The notes under the pieces were generated by a model. It was not told the origin of the DNA and made no database searches. It was given only the letters and a program-made list of their open reading frames with translations. The translations under genes were made by a program, and so were the position numbers. From the NCBI GenBank assembly GCA_020634415.1, contig JACKBT010000021.1, forward strand, positions 1-64,000: a stretch of 64,000 nt of DNA, written 5' to 3'. Every line of letters starts with the position of its first letter. The first letter of the stretch is position 1. This DNA is from Ardenticatenaceae bacterium (lineage in GTDB: Bacteria; Chloroflexota; Anaerolineae; Promineifilales; Promineifilaceae). Shown piece by piece: positions 34,987 through 43,234 of this stretch.

Positions 34987-35172
34987 TTAACCACCACCAA
35001 ACAGGTCGGCCGGATCAACACCAGACTTGTCTGGATCGCCTGTTAAGGTAGGTGAGCCAGCACGTGTGGTTATGGTGCCATGAAAAATGATGGCGGGTGA
35101 CTGATAAGGCAGCCGACGTTTATTTTGTTTTTCCTTAAGGTTTTTTTGCTCGGCTTCATGAGCAGTGGACAT
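34987..35172 (-). CDS. Lasso-type RiPP precursor-like peptide (orphan)
   Basis: 61 residues with a charged leader then LPYQSPAIIFHGTITTR. Y23-x-x-P26 plus G32 matches the YxxP leader pattern recognised by lasso-peptide B1 proteins. If cleavage follows Arg37 (Thr36 would be at -2), the core starts AGSPTLTGD, so Ala1 could form a nine-residue ring with Asp9; the tail ends DPADLFGGG. The fit is suggestive only, and no B or C maturation genes are in the window. A good promoter and AAGGA support a real gene. The stop is 2 bp from the convergent lamin-tail gene. Confidence 0.6.
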   Translation of the reverse strand: MSTAHEAEQKNLKEKQNKRRLPYQSPAIIFHGTITTRAGSPTLTGDPDKSGVDPADLFGGG

Positions 35173-35223
35173 AATGTTTTCCTTCTTGCCTTGTTACGCA
35201 AACCAATGAATAGACGATGAGGT

Positions 35224-35252
35224 ATTATCAAGTTAGTGGGAATATGCGTCAA
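35224..35252 (-). promoter_or_regulatory. Predicted sigma-70 promoter for the RiPP-like gene
   Basis: On the minus strand TTGACG (35247-35252), 17-bp spacer, GATAAT (35224-35229), about 50 nt before the start codon. Confidence 0.7.
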
Positions 35253-35294
35253 TAAGACTAGGGAGCTATTGTAGATGAGGTTATGAATCAGGGC

Positions 35295-35333
35295 AAAAAA
35301 AAGCACCAGGTTGTTTGATGACCTGGTGCTTTC
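35295..35333 (-). terminator. Intrinsic terminator after nrdJ
   Basis: On the minus strand AAGCACCAGGT, a 9-nt loop, ACCTGGTGCTT, then a run of T. It closes the nrdR-nrdJ unit. Confidence 0.95.
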
Positions 35334-35350
35334 TCATCTTCTATATAAGA

Positions 35351-38300
35351 TTAGATGATGTCACAGCCCCCTGCCATGCAGGCTAGTTCTTGAGCGGCCG
35401 TTGTTAAATCTTCCTCTTCGTAACGGTAAATCTTGGAAAAATCAATCTCAGGAAATTCGGCGGCTAATTTTTCGTACTCTTCTTGCCCAATTTCGTGATA
35501 AGGCATCTGTTCGTAGAGGGCATCATAGGCGGGTAAGAAGGCCATGCCGCCAATTTTGTCCTGGTGCAGCCAAATCCACTCTATCAGGCTGATCACTTCG
35601 TTGGGCTGGTAGGTGATGGTGACGCTGGGATTGTGTTCGGTGTAATGAACTTTGTTTTGCAGCCAATATTCGCATTGTTGGATGGCGCTGCGCTGGTTGC
35701 GGGTAACGGCCGTTTCCGGAGCCTTCACCGGGAAATGAACCACCCACGTCGTGGCATTCTCTCGTGTTTGCCCATTTTCTGGGTCCATTGGCACACCTGC
35801 ATCGCGCAAGGTTTTGTAAACGGGGGAGTGTGAGCTGACGCGCACATTGCGCACGTAGTAAGGTGCCCAACGCGCATGGAGACCCGAAGAGCAGTCCAAC
35901 AACTGTGAGGAGTTGCCCGATGGTTTGACGCACGTTACCGAAGCCGACTGGTTTACACCGAGCATTTCGGCATAACGGCGATTGGTGGCAACGGCCGTTT
36001 CCCGCAGCTTATCCTGCACATCTGGGTCTTGCACCAAGAGACTGTCCATTTGTCCATTCAAATCCACCCCTAGCAGCCGCTCCTCAATACAATTTTGCTT
36101 CCATACATCCCGTAAACCAGGGAAGTAAGTCGCCATAGATTGAATCGTACCCAAAATCGTGGCTAACTCCACCTTCTCCGTCAGCGTCTCCAACGTATCC
36201 TCAGCCCGCGAGACAACGCTGGTAAGGTTACAGAATTGGTAAGGGCGCAAAATGATCTCACCACAGTTGTGCACATACAAGCCATTCGCATCAAACGCAT
36301 GAACGCCGGGAATGGTGCAGTCATAAACATCTTCAGAGCCAACGGCCGTTACCGACTTAACCCGTGCCACAAAACGTTCCCGATTAGGTTTACGCTGATA
36401 ACTAGCCAGTTTATCCGCTAATTTACTGGCCTTATTGGGATCAGAAAAACCAATTCGGCTTTGGAAGACAAACAAATTGCTATTGGCAATCACCAATTCA
36501 TGCTGTGCCTTCGTCCAATACTCCTTCAATCCCCCTTGACCATCCGGCAGTGGCCGATACCCTTCGGGGCGGCGGTTCTGATAGATGGTAGAAGCAATAC
36601 CCAAACGTAGTAACATGCGTTGAGCCGCCTGTAATAGTGCCAGGTTCGATTGCGACAGGCGAACACTTACCCCTTTTTCTTGAGAGCCAATCACCGTGCC
36701 ATCGGCATCAAATAAGCCGCGTAAGAAGCCCGCGTAAAAGGCACTAGAGGTACGTTCAATCTCTGCCGTAATCGTTTTGTTATCGGGCGTAATGCCATAC
36801 GCCGCAGCGACCTCATTAAAACTGGTGGAAGCAAGCTGCCAATAACGGTTTTGGCTGTGCCATACGGGTTGCAGATCACTCCGTGCGGCCACATTGGCCG
36901 TTAACACGGCATGGGCCATTTCCACCATCATCTCGCTCTGTTCGCCCCAGAAGCGGAGCATAGCTTGATCGCTCTTGGCTTCATGACGGGCAAATGTGCC
37001 ATCACCAACGAGTAAGCCGAGCAGCCAGGCAACCGCTGCGCCATGATCCTTGCCCGACCAGGTAGCTCCCGTTTGATTGTGGATGCGAATAAGATCACCG
37101 TCGGTCAGATGCTCAACGGCCGTCCACTCACTAGCTTGCTTTTTACGAGATTGATAAGAGACACGCAGAATCGGATGATCGGCCGTTGCTTGCACGGTAT
37201 AACCCTCTTCTGTTTCCACCAAAAAAATGGGTTTGTGGCCTGTGTAGAAGAAACCATCTTCAGTGGAAGAATAAGCACGACCATCTACCAGCGAGACAAA
37301 CGGCCGATCCACCAACTCACTCACCTGACGCGCCCCATCATGAGTCATCACCCACGTATCGGCCGTTACGCAGGGGTTCGTGCCAAACTCGGCAGCCACA
37401 CGGCGCGACGGCCGATTTTCCACCGCCGCCCGCCGATTGAAGATACCCGGCTCACCCCGCTCCGACTCCACCATATCCAACACAAAGCGCGTCACTTCGG
37501 CCTGGTTCAATTCCCGATTAGGCCAAACGGCCGAATTATTGGCATTCCACCGCTGGCTGTTGCTGCGCCAGAAATCCCCATCCTTACAATGGCGCATCTC
37601 CAAATCATCATAATCAAACAGCGAAATCATCGCCGTGCGCCGCACACCACCCGACACAGCCGCATCACCAACGGCACACATAATGTCATGGGCATCTAAC
37701 GGCCGTAAAAAGCTCCCCTGGCGGCTCAAAATACGCTGCCGCGCAAAATCCAACATCTTCCGCAGCGGCTCCGGCCCCGAAGCCCGGCCACCCTTCACCC
37801 GCAGGGGCGCACCTGCGGGCCGCACTTCCGAATAATCAAAGCGCACATCCTCGCCATTAAACCAGGCTTCCAAACCAATACGCACCGCATCCGCCCAACC
37901 TTCAGATGAATCAGCCACCACACACATGGCTGGCTCCTTGCCCGATTGCCGCGCAATGCGTGGAAACTTCTCTACATATTGCCGCTCGACAGAAAAGCCC
38001 ACGCCACAGCCACTCATCGAAATAATCAGCGCCTCCACAAAAGAGTCAATGCTGTCCACCGGCATATAGGAACAGTTATAGATGGCAATATTATTGCGCC
38101 GCGCCGCCGGGCCAGCCATTGCCAACAGCCGCATCGAAGGCATTACCTTCATATGCAAAATACCCTGGCGCAGCCGCTCATACGTCTCGGCCGGCAAACG
38201 ATAATCAGACAACTCCTTCAAAAATTCCACAGCGCGGTTAACCGTCTCAATCCAGGTTTCCCGACGGCCGAGTTCATAATTAAAGCGCGAATACTTATCG

Positions 38301-38785
38301 TAAAACTGAAATTTGCGCAGTTGGGTGGGGAAATACTCATCAGACTCCACAAATGCCTGACGCACCTCTTCCGGCACGGGCCGCTGCGCCCGCATCTTGG
38401 CATGTTCCGCCCGATACAAAATATAAGCTTTGGCCGCCTCATACTCACCCGCCGATTGTAGAACCATCTCGACAATATCTTGTACGCCTTCTACTGTAGG
38501 CAGCGAATATTTAGCCGCGACCACATTAACGACCTGCTGCGCCAAATGTGCCACCGGAGCTTTCGGTTCAATGTCCATGCTGGCAAAACAGCGTTTCAGC
38601 GCACTCTCAATGCGCTCTGTCTCAAACGGAACGATACGGCCGTCTCGCTTGACAATCGTCTTGGGAACCGCCACCTTAAAATAGATACTGCTTGCCGTTA
38701 AATCTTTTTTTCCTGCTTTGGTGCCATTGCCATTGGTCTTCGGTTGTGCTAGCACTGTCGCCTGTGGATTTTGCTTATCGGACAT
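35351..38785 (-). CDS. nrdJ: B12-dependent class II ribonucleotide reductase with intein
   Basis: About 1144 residues from the ATG at 38785 (AAGGAGAG upstream); 775 after splicing. It reduces ribonucleotides with adenosylcobalamin, without oxygen. An ATP-cone lies at about 38-130, then the ten-stranded barrel (YNCSYMP, CGVGFSVE, GGVRRTAM). The finger-loop motif N-x-C-x-E is interrupted: the N-extein ends TNP and the C-extein begins CGEI, with an intein between. The C-terminal CMAGGC is the redox pair. Also seen are VKPSGNSSQLLDCSSG and other family motifs of the triphosphate reductase type. nrdR lies directly upstream. Confidence 0.95.
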   Translation of the reverse strand: MSDKQNPQATVLAQPKTNGNGTKAGKKDLTASSIYFKVAVPKTIVKRDGRIVPFETERIESALKRCFASMDIEPKAPVAHLAQQVVNVVAAKYSLPTVEGVQDIVEMVLQSAGEYEAAKAYILYRAEHAKMRAQRPVPEEVRQAFVESDEYFPTQLRKFQFYDKYSRFNYELGRRETWIETVNRAVEFLKELSDYRLPAETYERLRQGILHMKVMPSMRLLAMAGPAARRNNIAIYNCSYMPVDSIDSFVEALIISMSGCGVGFSVERQYVEKFPRIARQSGKEPAMCVVADSSEGWADAVRIGLEAWFNGEDVRFDYSEVRPAGAPLRVKGGRASGPEPLRKMLDFARQRILSRQGSFLRPLDAHDIMCAVGDAAVSGGVRRTAMISLFDYDDLEMRHCKDGDFWRSNSQRWNANNSAVWPNRELNQAEVTRFVLDMVESERGEPGIFNRRAAVENRPSRRVAAEFGTNPCVTADTWVMTHDGARQVSELVDRPFVSLVDGRAYSSTEDGFFYTGHKPIFLVETEEGYTVQATADHPILRVSYQSRKKQASEWTAVEHLTDGDLIRIHNQTGATWSGKDHGAAVAWLLGLLVGDGTFARHEAKSDQAMLRFWGEQSEMMVEMAHAVLTANVAARSDLQPVWHSQNRYWQLASTSFNEVAAAYGITPDNKTITAEIERTSSAFYAGFLRGLFDADGTVIGSQEKGVSVRLSQSNLALLQAAQRMLLRLGIASTIYQNRRPEGYRPLPDGQGGLKEYWTKAQHELVIANSNLFVFQSRIGFSDPNKASKLADKLASYQRKPNRERFVARVKSVTAVGSEDVYDCTIPGVHAFDANGLYVHNCGEIILRPYQFCNLTSVVSRAEDTLETLTEKVELATILGTIQSMATYFPGLRDVWKQNCIEERLLGVDLNGQMDSLLVQDPDVQDKLRETAVATNRRYAEMLGVNQSASVTCVKPSGNSSQLLDCSSGLHARWAPYYVRNVRVSSHSPVYKTLRDAGVPMDPENGQTRENATTWVVHFPVKAPETAVTRNQRSAIQQCEYWLQNKVHYTEHNPSVTITYQPNEVISLIEWIWLHQDKIGGMAFLPAYDALYEQMPYHEIGQEEYEKLAAEFPEIDFSKIYRYEEEDLTTAAQELACMAGGCDII
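36266..37372 (-). other. Intein with LAGLIDADG homing endonuclease, in nrdJ
   Basis: 369 codons in frame, from Cys (CVTADTWVMTHDG) to Asn (GLYVHN), followed by Cys+1 of the extein. Splicing blocks are present: block A at the start, block B TVQATADHPIL, and blocks F/G in DVYDCTIPGVHAFDANGLYV. The two endonuclease motifs are LLGLLVGDGTF and FLRGLFDADGTV. The acidic residues are retained in both, so the endonuclease may be active. Several CGGCCG-core palindromes lie inside, unlike in recently gained genes. Confidence 0.95.
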
Positions 38786-38812
38786 ACTTGCCTCTCCTTG
38801 TATAAAAAGTAA

Positions 38813-38840
38813 TTGGGTAATAACAGGATTACCCAACTAC
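38813..38840. repeat. Short inverted repeat (GTAATTGGGTAAT)
   Basis: GTAATTGGGTAAT followed after a few bases by ATTACCCAACTAC. Related in unit to the 7912-7973 array. It lies between nrdR and nrdJ. Confidence 0.7.
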
Positions 38841-38864
38841 TGGCTAAAATGATGAAATTGCTGC

Positions 38865-39317
38865 TTACAGTTCGCTGAACAAACGGTCAATCTCATTGCG
38901 AATAGACTCCAAATCATCCAGCCGCAAATAGACAATCGCAAAACGAATATAGGCCACCTCGTCCAACTCCTTGAGTTTGACAATGACCTTATCCCCCACC
39001 ACCCGGCTCCTCACTTCCGACTTGCCAATCATTTGCAGTTCGGCTTCCACCTCACCGGCAATACGGTCAATATCTGCGGCGGAAATCGGCCGTTTGGCAC
39101 AAGCCACCTTCAGCCCCGCCAGCAACTTCTCACGCGAGAACTCCTCCCGTGTGCCGTCGCGCTTAATAAGCAGGGGGGTCGCCAGAATCGGCCGTTCATA
39201 CGAGCTAAACCGCTGGTCACAATTATCGCAAATACGGCGGCGGCGCGTGCCGCCCCGTACATCATGGCTTGTATCAATCACCCGCGTTTTCGAGTGATCA
39301 CAATAAGGACATTTCAT
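38865..39317 (-). CDS. nrdR: Transcriptional repressor NrdR
   Basis: 150 residues, the family's usual length. An N-terminal zinc ribbon (CPYC at 3-6, CDNC further on, with RRRRICDNC spacing) is followed by an ATP-cone (about 48-140). NrdR represses ribonucleotide reductase genes when dATP is high. It is co-directional with, and directly upstream of, nrdJ, so it probably controls its own operon. I could not pick out a convincing NrdR-box pair upstream. GGAGA lies before the ATG. Confidence 0.96.
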   Translation of the reverse strand: MKCPYCDHSKTRVIDTSHDVRGGTRRRRICDNCDQRFSSYERPILATPLLIKRDGTREEFSREKLLAGLKVACAKRPISAADIDRIAGEVEAELQMIGKSEVRSRVVGDKVIVKLKELDEVAYIRFAIVYLRLDDLESIRNEIDRLFSEL

Positions 39318-39441
39318 GTTTTATCTCTCCACACAGACAAGCAAAACCCAGGTATGGGCTGCTATAGGATTTAGTGGGAATTTCGGCAAATATGGGGGAT
39401 GCGGACTTCGGCTCCCCTAGATGTGGCGTTAATGAGCCGAG

Positions 39442-39470
39442 ATTATAGCATACGGCAACAGGGGGGGCAA
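39442..39470 (-). promoter_or_regulatory. Predicted promoter of nrdR-nrdJ
   Basis: On the minus strand TTGCCC (39465-39470), exactly 17 bp, TATAAT (39442-39447). It leaves a leader of about 120 nt before nrdR. Confidence 0.7.
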
Positions 39471-39535
39471 GACAAAATCCGTGAACTTTTACCTTAAAAT
39501 TTTGTACTGGTCAGAACCTAGTATTATTGACATAA

Positions 39536-39568
39536 CAAAAAAGCTGCGGTGTTTTAGACCGCAGCTTT
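39536..39568 (-). terminator. Intrinsic terminator after ftsZ
   Basis: On the minus strand AAGCTGCGGT, 7-nt loop, ACCGCAGCTT, then T6. It marks the end of the dcw cluster. Confidence 0.95.
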
Positions 39569-39602
39569 CGGTAAAGCAGGGCAAGGCCAATGCCTTTACC
39601 GC

Positions 39603-40748
39603 TTATTTCCGCTTACGCAAGAAGGTGGGAATATCCAAATCATTCACCCGATAAGGCGTGGCCTCACTGGCAGTTTCCCGCTGTGGCGGCGTGTAGCGCG
39701 TGCCGCCATTGGTCGGTGTAGGGGTGGTTTCGCGTAACGGCCGTCTATTATTCGGCATCATCCGCGTCATCTCCCGCATCAAAGGCGTATTGTGCTCAAA
39801 ACCCGTGGCAATCACCGTAATCCGAATATCATCCTCCGGCATCGCCTCATCAATCACCGCCCCAAAAATCAAATTCACATCAGGGTGCGCCGTATCCTTA
39901 ATCAACGCCGCCGCCTGATTAATCTCAAACAGGCTCAAGTTCGGCCCACCCGTCACATTAAACAAAATACCCTTCGCCCCATCAATCGAAATATCCAGCA
40001 AATTACTGGCTAACGCCTTCTCCGCCGCCTCCATCGCCCGGTCATCCCCACTGCCATGCCCAATCGCCATAAGAGCCGCCCCACCCATAGACATAATAGC
40101 CTTCACATCGGCGAAATCCAGATTAATCAGGCCAGGCACCGTGATCAATTCACTGATACCCTGAATGCCCTGCCGCAGCACATCATCAGCCATGCGAAAA
40201 GAGTCCGTGAGAGTGGTGCGTTTATCGGCCGTTTCCAACAACTTATCATTGGGAATCACAATCAGCGTATCCACATGCTCCTTCAACCGCTCAATCCCCG
40301 CCTCCGCCATCTTCAAACGGTGCGTCCCCTCAAACATAAACGGCTTCGTCACCACCCCAATCGTCAACGCCCCCAACTCCCGCGCCGCTTTCGCCACCAA
40401 TGGCGCCGCCCCCGTACCCGTCCCACCGCCCATCGTCGCCGTCACAAACACCATATCCGAACCTTGCAGCGCCTCATGAATCAAATCCTCAGACTCCGCC
40501 GCCGCCTTCGCCCCCACCTCCGGGTTGCCCCCAGAACCTAAGCCCCGCGTCGTCCGCTCCCCAATCGCCAGATGGTTCCGCGCCATATTATGCGTCAACG
40601 CCTGATGATCCGTATTCACCGCGATAAAATCTACCCCAGTGATATTGGCCTCAATCATGCGGTTCACCGCATTGCCGCCGCCACCGCCCACACCCACTAC
40701 CCGAATCAATGCCGTCCCTTCCATACTCGTTGCGTAATCAGTAATCAT
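39603..40748 (-). CDS. ftsZ: Cell division GTPase FtsZ
   Basis: About 381 residues starting at one of two adjacent ATGs (40751/40748), just after AAGGAAGGGG. A longer frame to 40871 exists, but its extra 40 residues are encoded by a heptamer array and are not FtsZ-like. FtsZ polymerises into the division ring. Seen are [13 protein letters not shown], the GTP-binding [10 protein letters not shown], and the T7-loop region with [11 protein letters not shown]. The C-terminus ends [12 protein letters not shown], the conserved peptide that binds FtsA. Last gene of the cluster, followed by a terminator. Confidence 0.97.
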   Translation of the reverse strand: MITDYATSMEGTALIRVVGVGGGGGNAVNRMIEANITGVDFIAVNTDHQALTHNMARNHLAIGERTTRGLGSGGNPEVGAKAAAESEDLIHEALQGSDMVFVTATMGGGTGTGAAPLVAKAARELGALTIGVVTKPFMFEGTHRLKMAEAGIERLKEHVDTLIVIPNDKLLETADKRTTLTDSFRMADDVLRQGIQGISELITVPGLINLDFADVKAIMSMGGAALMAIGHGSGDDRAMEAAEKALASNLLDISIDGAKGILFNVTGGPNLSLFEINQAAALIKDTAHPDVNLIFGAVIDEAMPEDDIRITVIATGFEHNTPLMREMTRMMPNNRRPLRETTPTPTNGGTRYTPPQRETASEATPYRVNDLDIPTFLRKRK

Positions 40749-40771
40749 CATCCCCTTCCTTTTATTGTTGG

Positions 40772-40824
40772 GGAGACTGGCAACTGGCGACTGCTCAATC
40801 ACCAGTCTCCAGTCCCTCGTCTCT
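40772..40824. repeat. Inverted heptamer array (GGAGACT family, diverged)
   Basis: GGAGACT, GGCAACT, GGCGACT (40772-40792), loop, AGTCTCC, AGTCCCT, CGTCTCT (40804-40824). It lies in the ftsA-ftsZ spacer, 21 bp upstream of the ftsZ start. Confidence 0.85.
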
Positions 40825-40920
40825 ACACTAAAATCCCCTGCAAATGGTAAAGCCAATTGTTTACCTATCATCTAACTGTCCAAGATTGGGTCAATCTTCA
40901 AGATTGACCCAATCTATTGG

Positions 40921-42132
40921 TTACGGCAGCAGCGCCTTAAACACACCTTTCATCCGCTGTCCCCACAAACTGGGCATCCGCTGCCGCGGCCGATACACAT
41001 TGTGCCCATTCATCGCCCAACGCAGCAGCCCCACGCTCGTGGCATAAGCCGGGCTTTGCAAGGGATCAACCATCCCTTCCACATTTTTGGCTCCGGCCAC
41101 CCGTGCCGGTACATTCAGCACTCGCTGTGCAATATCGGCAATACCGCGCAGTTGCGCCGTGCCACCTGTTAACACAATGCCCGCCGGTAACAAACCATCA
41201 TAACCAGAGGCACGAATCTCCTGCAAAATAAGCTGGAAAATCTCATCCACCCGCGCCTCAATAACATGGGCCAATTCCTGACGGCCGACTTGAATCGTCT
41301 CATTAAACGCATCCACCGTAAACGTAAAACCAGGGTCAATCTCCTCCGGCCGGCAGTCGCCATACCGAATCTTCACCCGATCAGCAATCTCATACGGCGC
41401 ACGCATCCCAATGGCAATGTCATTGGTAATGTGATAGCCGCCAACGGGGATAACTTTTGTGTGCCACACATGCCCCTCCATATAAAGGGCAATATCCGTT
41501 GTCCCGCCGCCAATATCGGCGACAATAACACCCATTTCGCGCTCGGCTGGTTCCAACACAGCTTCGGCCGAAGCCAGCGCATTCAGCACCAACTCCTCAG
41601 CCCGCACCCCCACATTGTCCACACATTGGCTTAGATTTTTGAGGGCAGGTTCAGCGGCCGTTATTAAATGCGCCTCCACTTCCAACCGAAAGCCGTGCAT
41701 CCCAATCGGGTTGCGCACATCACGTTGGTCATCCACCATATAATTGCGCGGAATCATATGCACAATTTGCCGATTGTGGGGCAGGGGGATGGCCTGAGCC
41801 ACATCCAAAGCATGTTCAATATCCTGCACGGTTACACCAGTGCCATCGCGCCCAATGGCGACAACACCCTTGTTGTTCACACAGCCGATGTGTTCACCCG
41901 CCATACTCACAAGCGCTTGCGACAAATCATAACCAGAGGTGCGTTCCGCCGATTCAATGGCCCGGGCAATGGCAATAGAGGCTTCGCTCACATCAATCAC
42001 CATGCCCTTGCGCATACCACGCGAAGGCTGGATGCCCATGCCAATAATGCGCAGTTGACCTTCTTTCACTTCGCCCACCAGCGCACAAATCTTCGTCGTT
42101 CCTACATCCAATCCCAATAAAATCTCTTCCAT
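40921..42132 (-). CDS. ftsA: Cell division protein FtsA
   Basis: About 403 residues from ATG 42132 (MEEILLGLD). An actin-fold ATPase that ties FtsZ filaments to the membrane. The phosphate-1 motif is LGLDVGTTKI and the second is VADIGGGTTDIALY; ADENOSINE-region VLTGGTAQLRGI is also clear. The C-terminal end (QRMKGVFKALLP) is a short basic-hydrophobic helix of the type that inserts into the membrane. It lies between ftsQ and ftsZ in the common order. Confidence 0.96.
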   Translation of the reverse strand: MEEILLGLDVGTTKICALVGEVKEGQLRIIGMGIQPSRGMRKGMVIDVSEASIAIARAIESAERTSGYDLSQALVSMAGEHIGCVNNKGVVAIGRDGTGVTVQDIEHALDVAQAIPLPHNRQIVHMIPRNYMVDDQRDVRNPIGMHGFRLEVEAHLITAAEPALKNLSQCVDNVGVRAEELVLNALASAEAVLEPAEREMGVIVADIGGGTTDIALYMEGHVWHTKVIPVGGYHITNDIAIGMRAPYEIADRVKIRYGDCRPEEIDPGFTFTVDAFNETIQVGRQELAHVIEARVDEIFQLILQEIRASGYDGLLPAGIVLTGGTAQLRGIADIAQRVLNVPARVAGAKNVEGMVDPLQSPAYATSVGLLRWAMNGHNVYRPRQRMPSLWGQRMKGVFKALLP

Positions 42133-42145
42133 AAACACCTCGATT

Positions 42146-42214
42146 GCGGTAATCCCTAATCGGTGAGTCGTAATCTGATAACCGATGCCGGTTTGCCGAT
42201 TACGGACTACCGGT
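42146..42214. repeat. Inverted repeat at ftsQ-ftsA junction
   Basis: GGTAATCCCTAATCGG (42147-42162) faces CCGATTACGGACTACC (about 42197-42212); 14 of 16 positions pair. The unit resembles other GTAATCS arrays but is more diverged. Confidence 0.65.
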
Positions 42215-43161
42215 CATCGCGCCATATAATACGGCTTTTCCTGATTGCTTACGCTGATGTACTCCGGCGCAAGTTCGCGGGCTTGCAGTTCGGTCACAAT
42301 GGCCTGATAGACCACCATTTTCTGCTGCATATCCTGGCCTACGCCAAAATAGACTCGCCAGCCCTCACTTTCATCAAAACTCAAACCACCCGACGGCCGA
42401 TAATAAAATTGACTCACATCGGGCCGTAAACCACGCAGTTGCAGCACCCCTTCCAAAATGCTCAGCGGCACAAAGGCCAGACTTGTTTGCGGAAGGGTGT
42501 CTGGTGTCATTTCTTCGCCCTCTCCGGCGGCAGCATTGGCAGCCGCCTCGGCCACAATGGACATTTCGGAGACGATGACGGGCAAGTCTATGGCTTCACC
42601 ACGAGCCGGAATCAAACGGCCGTCTCGCGTAATCCAAAACTGCCGTCCCCCTTCCTGCCAGATAGCAATCGGCGAATCTTCCTTAATCCGAATCAACACC
42701 TCATTGGGCCAGCCCAGCGTCACCGTCGCCGAAATCACACCCGGCATCTCCGTAATGCGTTGGGCCGCCAGATTCGGATCCGCCGCAAAAATATGCGATC
42801 CCGCCAGCCCGCTGGCCGCCACCACTTCCGCTGGTGGCAGCGACTTGGTGCCTTCCACCGGAATCACCGTCAAATAAAAATGAAGCGACAGCCCCGTTAA
42901 TACCAGCGCATACACGCACAAACCCAGCAGCCCCAGACTAATCCAGCGCGAGGTGAAGATCACCTTTTTAAGGGCCAGCAGCGGCGACACCCACTGTCGT
43001 CGTCGTTGGTTGCGCTTGCGCCGATAAGCGGCCGTTTTCGGCACCATCACCGGCGGCATAACAACAGACGTGGCAGACTGCACCCGTCGCATCTTCGGCT
43101 GCTTACGCAGCTTACGCGGCTTCTGTGTTTGTGGCTGTTCTGGTCGTTGTTGTCGTCTCAT
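42214..43161 (-). CDS. ftsQ: Cell division protein FtsQ/DivIB
   Basis: 315 residues: a long Arg/Lys-rich cytoplasmic part (1-65), one membrane helix (about 75-98), a POTRA domain (VEGTKSLPPAEVVAASGL to ISATVTLGWPNEVLIRIKE) and the FtsQ beta domain (PIAIWQEGGRQFWITRDGRLI). FtsQ scaffolds septal synthesis and binds FtsL. The order and position between ddl and ftsA fit. Confidence 0.92.
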   Translation of the reverse strand: MRRQQRPEQPQTQKPRKLRKQPKMRRVQSATSVVMPPVMVPKTAAYRRKRNQRRRQWVSPLLALKKVIFTSRWISLGLLGLCVYALVLTGLSLHFYLTVIPVEGTKSLPPAEVVAASGLAGSHIFAADPNLAAQRITEMPGVISATVTLGWPNEVLIRIKEDSPIAIWQEGGRQFWITRDGRLIPARGEAIDLPVIVSEMSIVAEAAANAAAGEGEEMTPDTLPQTSLAFVPLSILEGVLQLRGLRPDVSQFYYRPSGGLSFDESEGWRVYFGVGQDMQQKMVVYQAIVTELQARELAPEYISVSNQEKPYYMAR

Positions 43162-43168
43162 AATAAAG

Positions 43169-43234
43169 GGGGACTAGAAACTAGAGACTAGAGACTATGA
43201 GTCTCCAGTCGCCAATCTCCAGTCTCTAATCTCC
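43169..43234. repeat. Inverted heptamer array (GGAGACT family)
   Basis: Units GGGGACT, AGAAACT, AGAGACT, AGAGACT (43169-43196), loop, then five complementary units to 43234. It starts 8 bp upstream of ftsQ and includes the ddl stop codon. Confidence 0.92.

Noticed and set aside
39318..39441. NrdR boxes upstream of nrdR-nrdJ
   Set aside because: I looked for the 16-bp near-palindrome of NrdR sites and found no convincing pair.
39603..40871. Longer FtsZ frame starting at 40871
   Set aside because: The extra 40 residues are translated from a heptamer array and a spacer; a good ribosome-binding site lies before 40748/40751.
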